DNA of 64,000 nucleotides, taken from assembly GCA_963807355.1 (NCBI GenBank), contig CAWEBX010000003.1, forward strand, positions 186,001-250,000, read 5' to 3'. A program made the position numbers and the translations under genes. The notes under the pieces are model-generated. The model was not told where the DNA came from. It saw nothing but the letters and a program-made list of their open reading frames with translations, and searched no databases. Of this stretch, positions 53,452 to 62,414 are shown one piece after another. The stretch's first letter is position 1. Each line of letters opens with the position of its first letter. The DNA is from Nitrobacter sp963807355. GTDB taxonomy: Bacteria > Pseudomonadota > Alphaproteobacteria > Rhizobiales > Xanthobacteraceae.

Positions 53452-55692
53452 ATGGGCCGGAAAATCGTTCTGCTCTCTGATGGCACCGGAAATTCCGCGG
53501 CGAAGGTCTGGCGCACCAACGTCTGGCGCACATTCGAAGGGCTTGATCTTTCCGGATCGGATCAGGTGGCGTTCTACGATGACGGCGTCGGCACGTCGTC
53601 GTTCAAGCCGCTCGCCGTGCTCGGCGGCGCGTTCGGCTTCGGGCTGAAACGCAACGTTATCGATATCTACAAGTTCGCCTGCCGCAACTGGCTTGACGAG
53701 AGTGACCAGATATTCGGCTTTGGCTTTAGCCGGGGCGCCTTCACCATTCGCGTGGTGATGGGGCTGATCCTTAATCAAGGACTGCTTGCCGCCGCCACCG
53801 AGGAAGAACTGGATCGCAAGGCGCGCGCAGCCTATCGCGCCTATCGCCGCGAACGCTATCATACGGTCTGGCGCATCGAGCATCTGTTCAGGGCTTTGCG
53901 CGATCTGGTTTGGCGCGACGATTACGACAAGGCGGACAATCGCGTGATCCAGCGCATCCGCTTCGTTGGCGTGTGGGATACTGTCACCGCCTACGGGTTG
54001 CCGATCGACGAGATGACGCGAGGCGTCAGCCGCTTCATCTGGCCGCTGCAATTGCCCGACCACAAGCTCGATCTGACGCGGGTGATGCGGGCCTGCCAGG
54101 CGCTGTCGATCGACGAGGAGCGAACCACTTTCCATCCCGAATTGTGGGATGAGAGCGGAGCACAGTCTGCCCGGCTTCGCGGGGACGGTGAGCGCTATCT
54201 TGCCGACGAGCAGGTGAGTCAGGTCTGGTTTCCTGGCGTTCATTCCAACGTCGGCGGCGGCTATCCGGACGATTCACTGGCTTATATCTCACTGGTCTGG
54301 ATGCTGCGGGAAGCGCAGGCCTGCGGTTTGCGCTTCAAGTCGGATCAGGGGGCACCGCCAGCCGATCCCGACACCTTCAAGCATGCCGTCGCAATGTGCG
54401 ACAAGGATGGCCGGCTCTATGATCCGCGCAAGGGTGTCGGCGGATACTATCGTTACGGGCCGCGCAAGATCGAGCTTCTCTCCAACTACGCCTACACGAA
54501 ACGGGACGTGGTGTCGGTGGCGAGACCGAAGATTCACGAGAGCGCTTTGTGCCGAATCGCAAGCCGCGCCCACGCCTATGCGCCGGTGGGGCTTCCCGCG
54601 GTCTACGATATCGCGACTTACGATGGGCGAATCATCACGCCCGATGCGTTCGGGCTTGAAACCTCGGATGAGGCGGCGAAACGCGCCGAAGCGCAAGAGC
54701 ATGTCTGGAACCAGGTGTGGAAGCGCCGCATCGTCTATTTCCTTACTGTCGGCGTTTCGCTTTGGCTCGCGCTCTACCCGCTGTTGCGCAAGCTGCCTGC
54801 CAAGGACGAGTATCTCAGCCCGGTCCGCTGGATCTCGGACATCATCCGCTTGGTCGGCGGCTTCCTGCCGGGATTCGCGCAGACCTGGATCGACGGCTAT
54901 GCCCGCAGCCCGGTGCAGTTCTCACTCCTGCTCGCCGCCGTGATTGTGCTGATCGCCTGGAGCGCATGGCTCGCGGCCGGCATCTCGGATACGATGGGCG
55001 CGATCTGGCGGCGCGCCCCGTGCGCGCCCACCAAGGGACCGACAAACTGGATTTATCGGCTGCGTACCAGCCGCATCTACGTCGCTTTTCACGACTGGCT
55101 GAAGCGGCGCGGCGCGCCGGCATTCTTTGCGCTTCTTTTTGTCTATCTCGGCGTCACATTGACGAGCCACCTTCTTTACAACGTTCAGGACATTGCAGGC
55201 TTCACCTGCCGCGAAAACTCCCAAGCGAAAGCGCTCACTCGCGGCGAGGAAGCCAGCGTGACCTTCGCCACATCCGGCCTGTGCAACAACACCGGGATTT
55301 TCGTCCAGGGCAATGGCGCGCGCTATGTGGTCAAGGTGGAGACCACCGAGCCGTTCCGGGACGGCGGCATTCGGTCCCCGCTCGGCGGATTCTACTCGAC
55401 CGATGCGCCGAACTGGCATCAGCAGCTGGCGCTGGTGCTCGGCGTTCCCTTGCGCCGCGAACTGACGCGGCCGTGGTTTCGCCTGGTGTTGCGCTACGGC
55501 GCGGTTGGCGGCGAGGAGGTGTTTCTCGATCCCGATCCGGAAGACGGCACCATTGAGGCCGTGATCCGGCCGACGCGCAGCGGCGAGTTGCTTGTGTTCG
55601 TCAACGATGCGGTGCTTGGCATCCCCGGATTCTACGACGCATTCTATCGCAACAATGAAGGCTCCGCCAAACTCACAGTTAAGCGCAGATGA
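53452..55692 (+). CDS. DUF2235 alpha/beta-hydrolase-like membrane protein
   Basis: 746 residues. The DUF2235 domain (about 1-330) opens with KIVLLSDGTGNSAAKVWRTN and has a nucleophile elbow GFSRGAF with Ser93 and the later GVHSNVGGGYPDDSLAYISL. DUF2235 includes type VI secretion phospholipases (Tle1). Here a long membrane part follows, with helices near residues 424-445, 485-510 and 555-578, then a C-terminal beta-rich domain. No VgrG, PAAR or immunity gene lies nearby, so it is not evidently a secreted effector. Its lipid or other substrate is unknown. Confidence 0.85.
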   Translation: MGRKIVLLSDGTGNSAAKVWRTNVWRTFEGLDLSGSDQVAFYDDGVGTSSFKPLAVLGGAFGFGLKRNVIDIYKFACRNWLDESDQIFGFGFSRGAFTIRVVMGLILNQGLLAAATEEELDRKARAAYRAYRRERYHTVWRIEHLFRALRDLVWRDDYDKADNRVIQRIRFVGVWDTVTAYGLPIDEMTRGVSRFIWPLQLPDHKLDLTRVMRACQALSIDEERTTFHPELWDESGAQSARLRGDGERYLADEQVSQVWFPGVHSNVGGGYPDDSLAYISLVWMLREAQACGLRFKSDQGAPPADPDTFKHAVAMCDKDGRLYDPRKGVGGYYRYGPRKIELLSNYAYTKRDVVSVARPKIHESALCRIASRAHAYAPVGLPAVYDIATYDGRIITPDAFGLETSDEAAKRAEAQEHVWNQVWKRRIVYFLTVGVSLWLALYPLLRKLPAKDEYLSPVRWISDIIRLVGGFLPGFAQTWIDGYARSPVQFSLLLAAVIVLIAWSAWLAAGISDTMGAIWRRAPCAPTKGPTNWIYRLRTSRIYVAFHDWLKRRGAPAFFALLFVYLGVTLTSHLLYNVQDIAGFTCRENSQAKALTRGEEASVTFATSGLCNNTGIFVQGNGARYVVKVETTEPFRDGGIRSPLGGFYSTDAPNWHQQLALVLGVPLRRELTRPWFRLVLRYGAVGGEEVFLDPDPEDGTIEAVIRPTRSGELLVFVNDAVLGIPGFYDAFYRNNEGSAKLTVKRR

Positions 55693-55746
55693 AGCGGCCT
55701 TCCGGATGCTCGCCGTAGGCCGGGCATGATCGGCCATCCGCTGGGT

Positions 55747-56523
55747 TCAGAAGAACTCCGCCACCGCCGCCAAGATGCGCGCGATGTCCTGTGGGCGCGA
55801 CAGCCGGTGGTCGCCGCCCTGAATCATGGTCAGCACCACGTCATCGCTCGGCAACCGTTCGGTCAGCGTTAAGGCGTGACGCCACGGCACGTCGAGATCC
55901 TGCGCGCCCTGCAGGATGCGCACCGGACAGCCGGTCGAGATGCTGCGGTCAAGCAGCAGATGGTTGCGGCCCTCCTCGATCAGTTCGCGCGTGATCGGGT
56001 AGGGATCGCCGTAATCGGACGGCCGCAGCCAGACGCCATCAGTTTCGATGGCATGTCTGGCCTCCAGCGAAAAGGTCTTCCACATCAACTCCTCGGTAAA
56101 ATCCGGCGCCGGTGCGATCAGCACGAGGCCGGTGAGCGTGGCGCGGGAGGATGCCCGTCGCGCGATCTCGCGCGCGAGCAGAAGCGCCATCCAGCCACCC
56201 ATCGATGAGCCGATCACCACCTGCGGCCCCTCGCAAAAAGCGTCGAACACCGCGAGGCTTTCCTCGAGCCAGCGTCCTATGGTGCCATCGGTGAACTCGC
56301 CGCCGCTAGTCCCATGACCGGAGTAGTCGAAACGTACGCAGGTTAAACCGCGTTCGGCCGCCCACGAATCGAGCGCCAGCGCCTTGGTGCCCGCCATGTC
56401 GGATTTGAAGCCGCCGAGCCAGAACAGGCCCGGGGAGTCCCCGCGCCGCACCTGCACGGCGATCCGGCGGACGGCATCGCCGCCGCCGACCTCGATAAAT
56501 TGCGCTGCCGTCTCGCTCGTCAT
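55747..56523 (-). CDS. Alpha/beta hydrolase
   Basis: 258 residues from the ATG at 56523. The fold is clear: LFWLGGFKSDMAGTKALALD, VRFDYSGHGTSGGEF, the nucleophile elbow VIGSSMGGWMALLLA with the catalytic Ser, ILQGAQDLDVPW with Asp, and GGDHRLSRPQD with His. It resembles the palmitoyl thioesterase/ABHD10-like group, but the substrate is not known. Confidence 0.88.
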   Translation of the reverse strand: MTSETAAQFIEVGGGDAVRRIAVQVRRGDSPGLFWLGGFKSDMAGTKALALDSWAAERGLTCVRFDYSGHGTSGGEFTDGTIGRWLEESLAVFDAFCEGPQVVIGSSMGGWMALLLAREIARRASSRATLTGLVLIAPAPDFTEELMWKTFSLEARHAIETDGVWLRPSDYGDPYPITRELIEEGRNHLLLDRSISTGCPVRILQGAQDLDVPWRHALTLTERLPSDDVVLTMIQGGDHRLSRPQDIARILAAVAEFF

Positions 56524-56731
56524 GGCGTCCGTCCGTTTGCGTATTTCCGGCAGTGCCGTTCCCCCATTTGAATGCATGCTCGATGCGGAACAAGTAGCGG
56601 ATCGAAATTGACCGGCGTGACCAAAATACCTCGCGCTCGATGGTTTTGCCCCGCGTTAAATTCCCCCGCTTGCCCGCAGCCGCTTATTCCTTCAAAGTAG
56701 GCGCTTCTTTCACAACATTGGAGAGCCACCC

Positions 56732-57271
56732 ATTCGCCGTCCCAGTAGAGCGCCAATGCCCGTCGCGAAAGACGGACCGCGCACCAACGATGAAATCCGC
56801 AATGCCCAGGTTCAATTGATCGATCAGGACGGCACCAACCAAGGTACCGTGGAAACGATCGCCGCCATCAAGATGGCCATGGATGCCGGTATGGATCTGG
56901 TCGAGATTGCCCCGAACAGCAGTCCTCCCGTCTGCAAGATCATGGACTACGGGAAATACAAGTTTCAGGCCCAGAAGAAAGCCGCCGAAGCCCGCAAGAA
57001 GCAGAAGGTCGTCGAGATCAAGGAGATCAAGCTCCGTCCGATGATCGACGATCACGACTACGACGTGAAAATGAAGGCGATGCAGCGATTCTTCGAGGAG
57101 GGCGACAAGGTCAAGATCACCCTGCGCTATCGCGGCCGCGAGATGGCTCACCAGGAGATCGGCACCAAGCTGCTCGACAAGGTGAAGGCCGACGTCGCCG
57201 CCTACGCCAAGGTCGAGCAGGACGCCAGGTTCGAGGGCCGCCAGGTCGTCATGGTGCTGGCACCGCGCTGA
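56732..57271 (+). CDS. infC: Translation initiation factor IF-3, AUU start
   Basis: Binds the 30S subunit and checks start codons. The 179-residue version begins at the ATT at 56732, giving RRPSRAPMPVAKDGPRTNDE, the extended N-terminus usual for alphaproteobacterial IF-3; GGAG precedes it by eight bases. The first ATG, at 56756, would cut off this conserved stretch. The N-domain (MDLVEIAPNSSPPVCKIMDY), the basic linker (KAAEARKKQKVVEIKEIKLR) and the C-domain (ITLRYRGREMAHQEIG) are complete. A rare AUU start is a classical mark of infC, permitting IF-3 to repress itself. Confidence 0.93.
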   Translation: MRRPSRAPMPVAKDGPRTNDEIRNAQVQLIDQDGTNQGTVETIAAIKMAMDAGMDLVEIAPNSSPPVCKIMDYGKYKFQAQKKAAEARKKQKVVEIKEIKLRPMIDDHDYDVKMKAMQRFFEEGDKVKITLRYRGREMAHQEIGTKLLDKVKADVAAYAKVEQDARFEGRQVVMVLAPR

Positions 57272-57675
57272 GGCTGCGTTCATCTCTTTAAGAGTTCGAA
57301 CCGAAATTGGCTCGCTAGTTATCTGGCGGGCCAGTTTCGACGAGCCTCTGTAGACCCAACCCGCAAGCGGAGAGGGAGCGCGCCGGGTCTGTTCCAAGCG
57401 ACTTGCCTCCCGCATTTTTTAAGCGGGGCACATCTCCTGGAAAGCCCCTTTCGGCGGGGAACAGCGATCGTTCTTTCCCTAAATCGTTGCCAATCCGGCC
57501 ATCCTCTGCGATAAGCCCGATCTTCGCCGCCCGGCTGATTCAAGGGCTGCCGTGGCGACGACCATGCCGGCGATTTCATTTCAGAGATAGTCGAGCATTC
57601 TCAACGCTCTAGCGAGCATTTCGCCGCAGAAAGCGCCCCTTGGGGCGCATTTTTTCGTGGCAACAGGAGAGCCAA
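57272..57675. other. infC-rpmI leader region
   Basis: About 400 bases between infC and rpmI without a gene. It is expected to be the leader of the rpmI-rplT unit. It contains hairpin-forming GC blocks (near 57410-57460) and ends in a terminator hairpin, listed separately. L20 represses its own operon in other bacteria through leader RNA. Confidence 0.5.
57633..57655 (+). terminator. Intrinsic terminator just before rpmI (possible attenuator)
   Basis: A perfect 7-base stem, GCGCCCC with GGGGCGC, closed by TT and followed by ATTTTTT. The T run ends 20 bases before the rpmI ATG. The position, after a 360-base leader, suggests control of rpmI-rplT by attenuation, or insulation from infC with a promoter hidden upstream or within. 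Confidence 0.75.
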
Positions 57676-57876
57676 ATGCCCAAGTTGAAGACCAAATCGG
57701 GCGCTAAAAAGCGCTTCAAGGTGACCGGGACCGGCAAGGTGGTGTCCGCCCACGCCGGTAAGCGACATGGCATGATCAAGCGGACCAAGAAGCAGATTCG
57801 TCAGCTTCGCGGCACCCGCATCCTGTTCAAGACCGACGGCGACAACATCAAGAAGTACTTCTTGCCGAACGCCTGA
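57676..57876 (+). CDS. rpmI: 50S ribosomal protein L35
   Basis: 66-residue basic protein: [20 protein letters not shown], then [20 protein letters not shown], which is L35 throughout. The start is the ATG at 57676 with AGGAGAG before it. rplT follows after 71 bases. Confidence 0.97.
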
Positions 57877-57947
57877 CGGCCGACCTGTTGCAATCCCGCC
57901 GCGTCAAGCGGCGTCAAATTCACCAGTCACTTTGAAGGAGATCGGTC

Positions 57948-58307
57948 ATGGCTCGCGTCAAGCGCGGTGTGACGGCTCATGCCAAGCACAAGAAAGTCTA
58001 CAAGATCACCAAGGGTTTTTCCGGTCGCCGGAAGAACACCATTCGCGCCGCGAAGGCCGCCGCCGACAAGGCCGGCCAGTACGCCTTCCGCGACCGCAAG
58101 CGCAAGAAGCGCACCTTCCGCGCCCTGTGGATCCAGCGCCTCAACGCCGCCGTCCGGCCGTTCGGCATGACCTACAGCCGCTTCATCGACGGCCTGTCGA
58201 AGTCGGGCATCACGGTCGACCGCAAGGTGCTGTCGGATCTCGCCATCAACGAGCCCGCCGCGTTCCAGGCGATCGCCGAGAAGGCCAAGGCCGCGCTCGC
58301 GGCCTGA
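57948..58307 (+). CDS. rplT: 50S ribosomal protein L20
   Basis: 119-residue 23S rRNA-binding assembly protein: ARVKRGVTAHAKHKKVYKIT, FSGRRKNTIRAAKAAADKAG and RKRKKRTFRALWIQRLNAAV. Normal length. L20 is the known feedback repressor of its operon in E. coli and Bacillus. Good GAAGGAG ribosome site. Confidence 0.97.
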   Translation: MARVKRGVTAHAKHKKVYKITKGFSGRRKNTIRAAKAAADKAGQYAFRDRKRKKRTFRALWIQRLNAAVRPFGMTYSRFIDGLSKSGITVDRKVLSDLAINEPAAFQAIAEKAKAALAA

Positions 58308-58340
58308 GGCTTCGCGACGGTCGGCCGTCGGGAGCGACGG

Positions 58341-58841
58341 ATGATCGAGATCAGCTATGCCCGGCGGATGGCCCGGTACAACCGCTGGCAGAACGACAAT
58401 CTTTACACGGTGGCCGACGGGCTGTCGGACGGCGAACGCCGCCGCGATCGCGGCGCGTTCTTCGGCTCGATCCACGGCACGCTCAATCATCTGCTTTGGG
58501 CCGACCGCATGTGGATGAGCCGGTTTTCGGACTGGCCGAGGCCCGGTTGCGGGATCGGCGAGTCGGCGACGCTTGTTCCCGACTGGAGCGAACTCAAGCG
58601 CGAGCGTCGCGCCGCGGACGCCCGGCTGATCGAGTGGGCCGACGGTCTCGATCCGGACTGGATCAAGGCAGATCTTACCTGGTTCTCCGGCGCGACCGGG
58701 AGCAACGTGACCAAGCCGCGCTGGCAGCTCGTGATGCATCTCTTCAATCATCAGACCCATCATCGCGGGCAGGTTCACGCGATGCTGACGCACGCGGGCG
58801 GCAAGCCGCGCGAGACCGACTTGTTCATCATGCCGGAGTAA
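58341..58841 (+). CDS. DinB-family putative metal-dependent protein
   Basis: 166 residues, a four-helix DinB/YfiT-like fold: YNRWQNDNLYTVADGLSDGE, then ALHGTLNHLLWADRMWMSRF-like block with a metal His, and FNHQTHHRGQVHAML carrying the remaining His pair. Function is unknown; some relatives are thiol-dependent transferases. It sits 33 bases after rplT and five bases before pheS, where E. coli has the pheM attenuator peptide, so it is probably in the same operon. Confidence 0.9.
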   Translation: MIEISYARRMARYNRWQNDNLYTVADGLSDGERRRDRGAFFGSIHGTLNHLLWADRMWMSRFSDWPRPGCGIGESATLVPDWSELKRERRAADARLIEWADGLDPDWIKADLTWFSGATGSNVTKPRWQLVMHLFNHQTHHRGQVHAMLTHAGGKPRETDLFIMPE

Positions 58842-58846
58842 AAGGG

Positions 58847-59929
58847 ATGGCCGACATCGAGATTCTCGAACAGGAGCTGACCGGCGCTGTCGACAATGCA
58901 GGCGACGAGGCCGCGCTGGAGGCGGTGCGCGTCGCGGCGCTCGGCAAGAACGGCGCGGTGACGGCGTTGCTCAAGACGCTTGGCGCGATGTCCCCGGACG
59001 AACGCAAGACGCGCGGCGCTGCGATCAACATGCTGAAGGACCGGGTGGCGGCCGCCATCAACGCACGCCGCGAGGTGCTGAAATCCGCCGCGCTCGACGC
59101 GCGCCTTGCGTCGGAAACGATCGACGTCACGCTGCCGCTGCGCGAGGCGCCCGCGGAAGCCGGCCGCATCCATCCGCTGAGCCAGGTGTGGGACGAGGTC
59201 ACTACGATCTTCGCCGACATGGGTTTCTCGGTCGCCGAAGGCCCCGATATCGAGACCGACGACTACAATTTCACCCGGCTGAATTTCCCGGAAGGCCATC
59301 CGGCGCGGGAGATGCACGACACCTTCTACTTCAATCCGAAGGAGGACGGCTCGCGCCTCTTGTTGAGAACGCACACCTCGCCGGTGCAGGTGCGCACCAT
59401 GCTGAGCAAGACACCGCCAATTCGCGTGATCTGCCCTGGCCGCACCTATCGCAGCGACTCGGATCAGACCCACACGCCGATGTTCCATCAGGTCGAGGGG
59501 TTGGTGATCGACAAGTCATCGCATCTCGGCCACCTCAAATGGATCCTGCACGAATTCTGCAAGGCATTCTTCGAGGTCGACAACGTTAACATGCGTTTCC
59601 GTCCCTCGTTCTTCCCATTCACTGAGCCGTCGCTGGAAGTCGATATCCAGTGCCGCCGCGACAAGAACGAGATTCGCTTCGGCGAGGGCGAGGACTGGCT
59701 GGAGATTCTCGGCTGCGGCATGGTGCATCCGAACGTGCTGAAGCTGTGCGGCATCGATCCGGAAGTTTATCAGGGCTTCGCCTGGGGCATGGGGATCGAC
59801 CGCATCGCCATGCTGAAATACGGCATCGCCGATCTGCGGCAATTGTTCGAAGGCGATGTGCGCTGGCTCACTCACTACGGCTTCAAGCCGCTTGAGATCC
59901 CGACGCTCGCGGGGGGATTGTCGACGTGA
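58847..59929 (+). CDS. pheS: Phenylalanyl-tRNA synthetase alpha subunit
   Basis: Class II catalytic subunit of 360 residues. The start is the ATG at 58847 (MADIEILEQEL), five bases after the DinB stop with AAAGGG before it. The N-terminal coiled coil (1-90) is followed by motif 2 (PGRTYRSDSDQTHTPMFHQV), FFPFTEPSLEVDIQC, and motif 3 (GFAWGMGIDRIAMLKYGI). The stop overlaps pheT (ATGA). Confidence 0.97.
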   Translation: MADIEILEQELTGAVDNAGDEAALEAVRVAALGKNGAVTALLKTLGAMSPDERKTRGAAINMLKDRVAAAINARREVLKSAALDARLASETIDVTLPLREAPAEAGRIHPLSQVWDEVTTIFADMGFSVAEGPDIETDDYNFTRLNFPEGHPAREMHDTFYFNPKEDGSRLLLRTHTSPVQVRTMLSKTPPIRVICPGRTYRSDSDQTHTPMFHQVEGLVIDKSSHLGHLKWILHEFCKAFFEVDNVNMRFRPSFFPFTEPSLEVDIQCRRDKNEIRFGEGEDWLEILGCGMVHPNVLKLCGIDPEVYQGFAWGMGIDRIAMLKYGIADLRQLFEGDVRWLTHYGFKPLEIPTLAGGLST

Positions 59930-62364
59930 AATTCACGCTTTCCTGGCTGAAAGAGCATCTCGACACCGACGAGCCGCTAAACAAGCTCGCCGACAAGCTG
60001 ACCATGATCGGGCTCGAGGTCGAGCACATCGCGGACAAATCGAAGATGTTCGCGCCGTTCACCATCGCGCGCGTGGTCTCCGCCGTGCAGCATCCGAACG
60101 CGGATCGTCTCAGGGTCTGCATGGTCGATACCGGCGAGACCAACGACAAGGGTGAGCCTGCTTACATCCAGGTGGTGTGCGGCGCGCCGAACGCGCGCGA
60201 GGGCCTCGTCAGCGTGTTCGCGCCGCCTGGCACCCACATTCCGGGAAAGAACATCACGCTCGGCGTCGGCACCATCCGCGGCGTCGAGAGCCGTGGCATG
60301 TTGTGCTCGGCGGCCGAGCTTGAAATCTCCGAGGATCACGACGGCATCATCGAATTGCCGGCGGATGCGCCGGTCGGTGTGGGATATGCGGAATGGGCCG
60401 GGCTCGGCGATCCCGTGATCGAGATCAACCTGACGCCGAACCGGCAGGATTGCACGGGCGTGCACGGCATCGCGCGCGATCTGTCCGCTGCCGACATGGG
60501 CCGCTTCAAGGACCCGACCATCAAGCCGATCAAGGGCGAATTTCCTTGTCCGGTGAAGGTGACGGTGGAGGATGCCGCGCTGTGTCCGGGTTTCGCGCTG
60601 CGGCACGTAGCGGGGGTGAAGAACGGTCCGTCGCCGGAATGGCTGCAAAAGCGCCTGACCTCGATCGGTCTGCGCCCGATCAACGCGCTGGTCGACATCA
60701 CTAACTTCATGACCTACGACCGCGGCCGCCCGCTGCACGTCTTCGACGCGAAGAAAGTACACGGCAATCTCACGATACGCCGCGCCCGCAACAGTGAGAC
60801 GCTGCTGGCGCTCGACGGCCGCACTTACACACTCGATCCGAATGTTTGCGTCATCGCCGATGACAAGGGCGTCGAATCGCTCGCCGGCATCATGGGCGGC
60901 GAGCAATCCGGCTGCGACGAGACCACCACCGATGTGCTGATCGAATCGGCGCTGTGGAGCGAGATCAATATCGCGCAGACCGGCCGCAGGCTCGGCATCA
61001 ATTCAGACGCGCGCTATCGCTTCGAGCGCGGTGTCGATCCCGCCTTCACGGTGCCCGGGCTTGAGATGGCGACGCGGCTCGTGATCGAGCTTTGCGGCGG
61101 CACGCCGTCGGAGAACGTCGTTGCCGGACAGGCGCTGCCCGATGACCGCGTGATCGATTTCCCCTTGAGTGAAATCAAGCGGCTGGCGGCTATCGATGTG
61201 CCTCTGGTCGAAGTGCGGCGCATTCTCGGCCATCTCGGTTTCATGGTGGCTGGCAGCGGCCCCGTTGTGAAGGTCGCTATCCCCACCTGGCGCACTGACG
61301 TTCAGGGCAAGGCCGACATCGTCGAGGAGATCGTGCGCATCGTCGGCGTCGACAAGGTACCGATGACGCCGTTCGATCGGGGCGACGCGCCGCGCAAACC
61401 TGTGCTGACGCCGATCCAGTCACGCACCCGACGCGCGCGGCGTGCGCTGGCGGCGCGCGGCATGGTCGAAGCCGTCAACTGGTCGTTCATCGCCAAGCCG
61501 CAGGCCGAGCTGTTCGGCGGCGGAAGTAAGGAACTGGCGCTCGCCAACCCAATTGCCTCTGATCTTTCCGACCTGAGGCCGAGCCTGCTGCCGGGTCTCG
61601 TCGCGATCACGCAGGCTAATGCCGACCGGGGCTTTCCCGACGTCGCGCTGTTCGAGGTCGGGCAGATTTTCAGAGGCGACGGTGCGCAGGATCAATTCAT
61701 GGCCGCCGCCGGGCTTCGCCGCGGCATGGCCTCGTCGGCGGGTCTCGGGAGGCACTGGTCGGGCTCGGCCACCGCGGATGCGCTTGATGTAAAGGCCGAT
61801 GCGCTTGCCGTGCTGGCTGCCGCCGGTGCGCCGGCACAGGCATTGCAGATCGGCGCCGGCAGCGAATCGAAAAACTTTCCGGCATGGCTGCACCCGGGAC
61901 GATCGGCTGCGATCCAGATAGGACCGCAGAACGTGCTCGGCTATTTCGGCGAACTGCATCCCCGCGTGCTCGAAGCGCTGAAGGCCGATGGTCCGCTACT
62001 CGCATTCGAGGTGATTCTCGACCGCATCCCGGAGGCCAAGCAGAAGCCGACTCGCGCAAAACCGGTGCTGGAATTGCCGCCGTTCCAGCCTGTGGCGCGC
62101 GACTTCGCGTTCATCGTCGATCGCGCTGTGAAAGCGGCCGATATCGTGCGCGCGGCGCAAAACGTGGACAGAAAGCTGATCTCGGGCGTCACGGTGTTCG
62201 ATATCTATGAAGGCAAGGGCATCGATGCGGACAAGAAATCGGTTGCTATCGCGGTGACGCTGCAGCCGCGTGACAAGACGCTTACCGATCAGGAGATCGA
62301 CGCGGTGGCGGCGAAGGTCGTCGCTGAAGTCGCGAAAAGAACCGGCGGGAGCTTGCGCGGTTAA
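59926..62364 (+). CDS. pheT: Phenylalanyl-tRNA synthetase beta subunit
   Basis: 812-residue structural and editing subunit. N-terminal segment KFTLSWLKEHLDTDEPL, tRNA-binding OB domain (about 40-150), B3/B4 editing region with INALVDITNFMTYDRGRPLH, the B5 domain, the inactive class II core, and the C-terminal anticodon-binding domain (VARDFAFIVDRAVKAADIV). Translational coupling to pheS by ATGA. Confidence 0.97.
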   Translation: MKFTLSWLKEHLDTDEPLNKLADKLTMIGLEVEHIADKSKMFAPFTIARVVSAVQHPNADRLRVCMVDTGETNDKGEPAYIQVVCGAPNAREGLVSVFAPPGTHIPGKNITLGVGTIRGVESRGMLCSAAELEISEDHDGIIELPADAPVGVGYAEWAGLGDPVIEINLTPNRQDCTGVHGIARDLSAADMGRFKDPTIKPIKGEFPCPVKVTVEDAALCPGFALRHVAGVKNGPSPEWLQKRLTSIGLRPINALVDITNFMTYDRGRPLHVFDAKKVHGNLTIRRARNSETLLALDGRTYTLDPNVCVIADDKGVESLAGIMGGEQSGCDETTTDVLIESALWSEINIAQTGRRLGINSDARYRFERGVDPAFTVPGLEMATRLVIELCGGTPSENVVAGQALPDDRVIDFPLSEIKRLAAIDVPLVEVRRILGHLGFMVAGSGPVVKVAIPTWRTDVQGKADIVEEIVRIVGVDKVPMTPFDRGDAPRKPVLTPIQSRTRRARRALAARGMVEAVNWSFIAKPQAELFGGGSKELALANPIASDLSDLRPSLLPGLVAITQANADRGFPDVALFEVGQIFRGDGAQDQFMAAAGLRRGMASSAGLGRHWSGSATADALDVKADALAVLAAAGAPAQALQIGAGSESKNFPAWLHPGRSAAIQIGPQNVLGYFGELHPRVLEALKADGPLLAFEVILDRIPEAKQKPTRAKPVLELPPFQPVARDFAFIVDRAVKAADIVRAAQNVDRKLISGVTVFDIYEGKGIDADKKSVAIAVTLQPRDKTLTDQEIDAVAAKVVAEVAKRTGGSLRG

Positions 62365-62412
62365 AGCGTTTTGACGCGAAGCGGATACCGGTTCGCATCA
62401 AAAAACTGGAAC
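62365..62412. repeat. Partial family A-like repeat between convergent genes
   Basis: AGCGTTTTGACGCGAAGCGG, then ATACCGGTTCGCATC, directly after the pheT stop. Shortened relative to the other A copies. Confidence 0.5.
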
Positions 62413-62414
62413 GA

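Noticed and set aside
57932..58846. N-terminal extension of pheS overlapping rplT and the DinB gene
   Set aside because: The open frame continues upstream by chance; the PheS family begins at the ATG at 58847 with a ribosome site.
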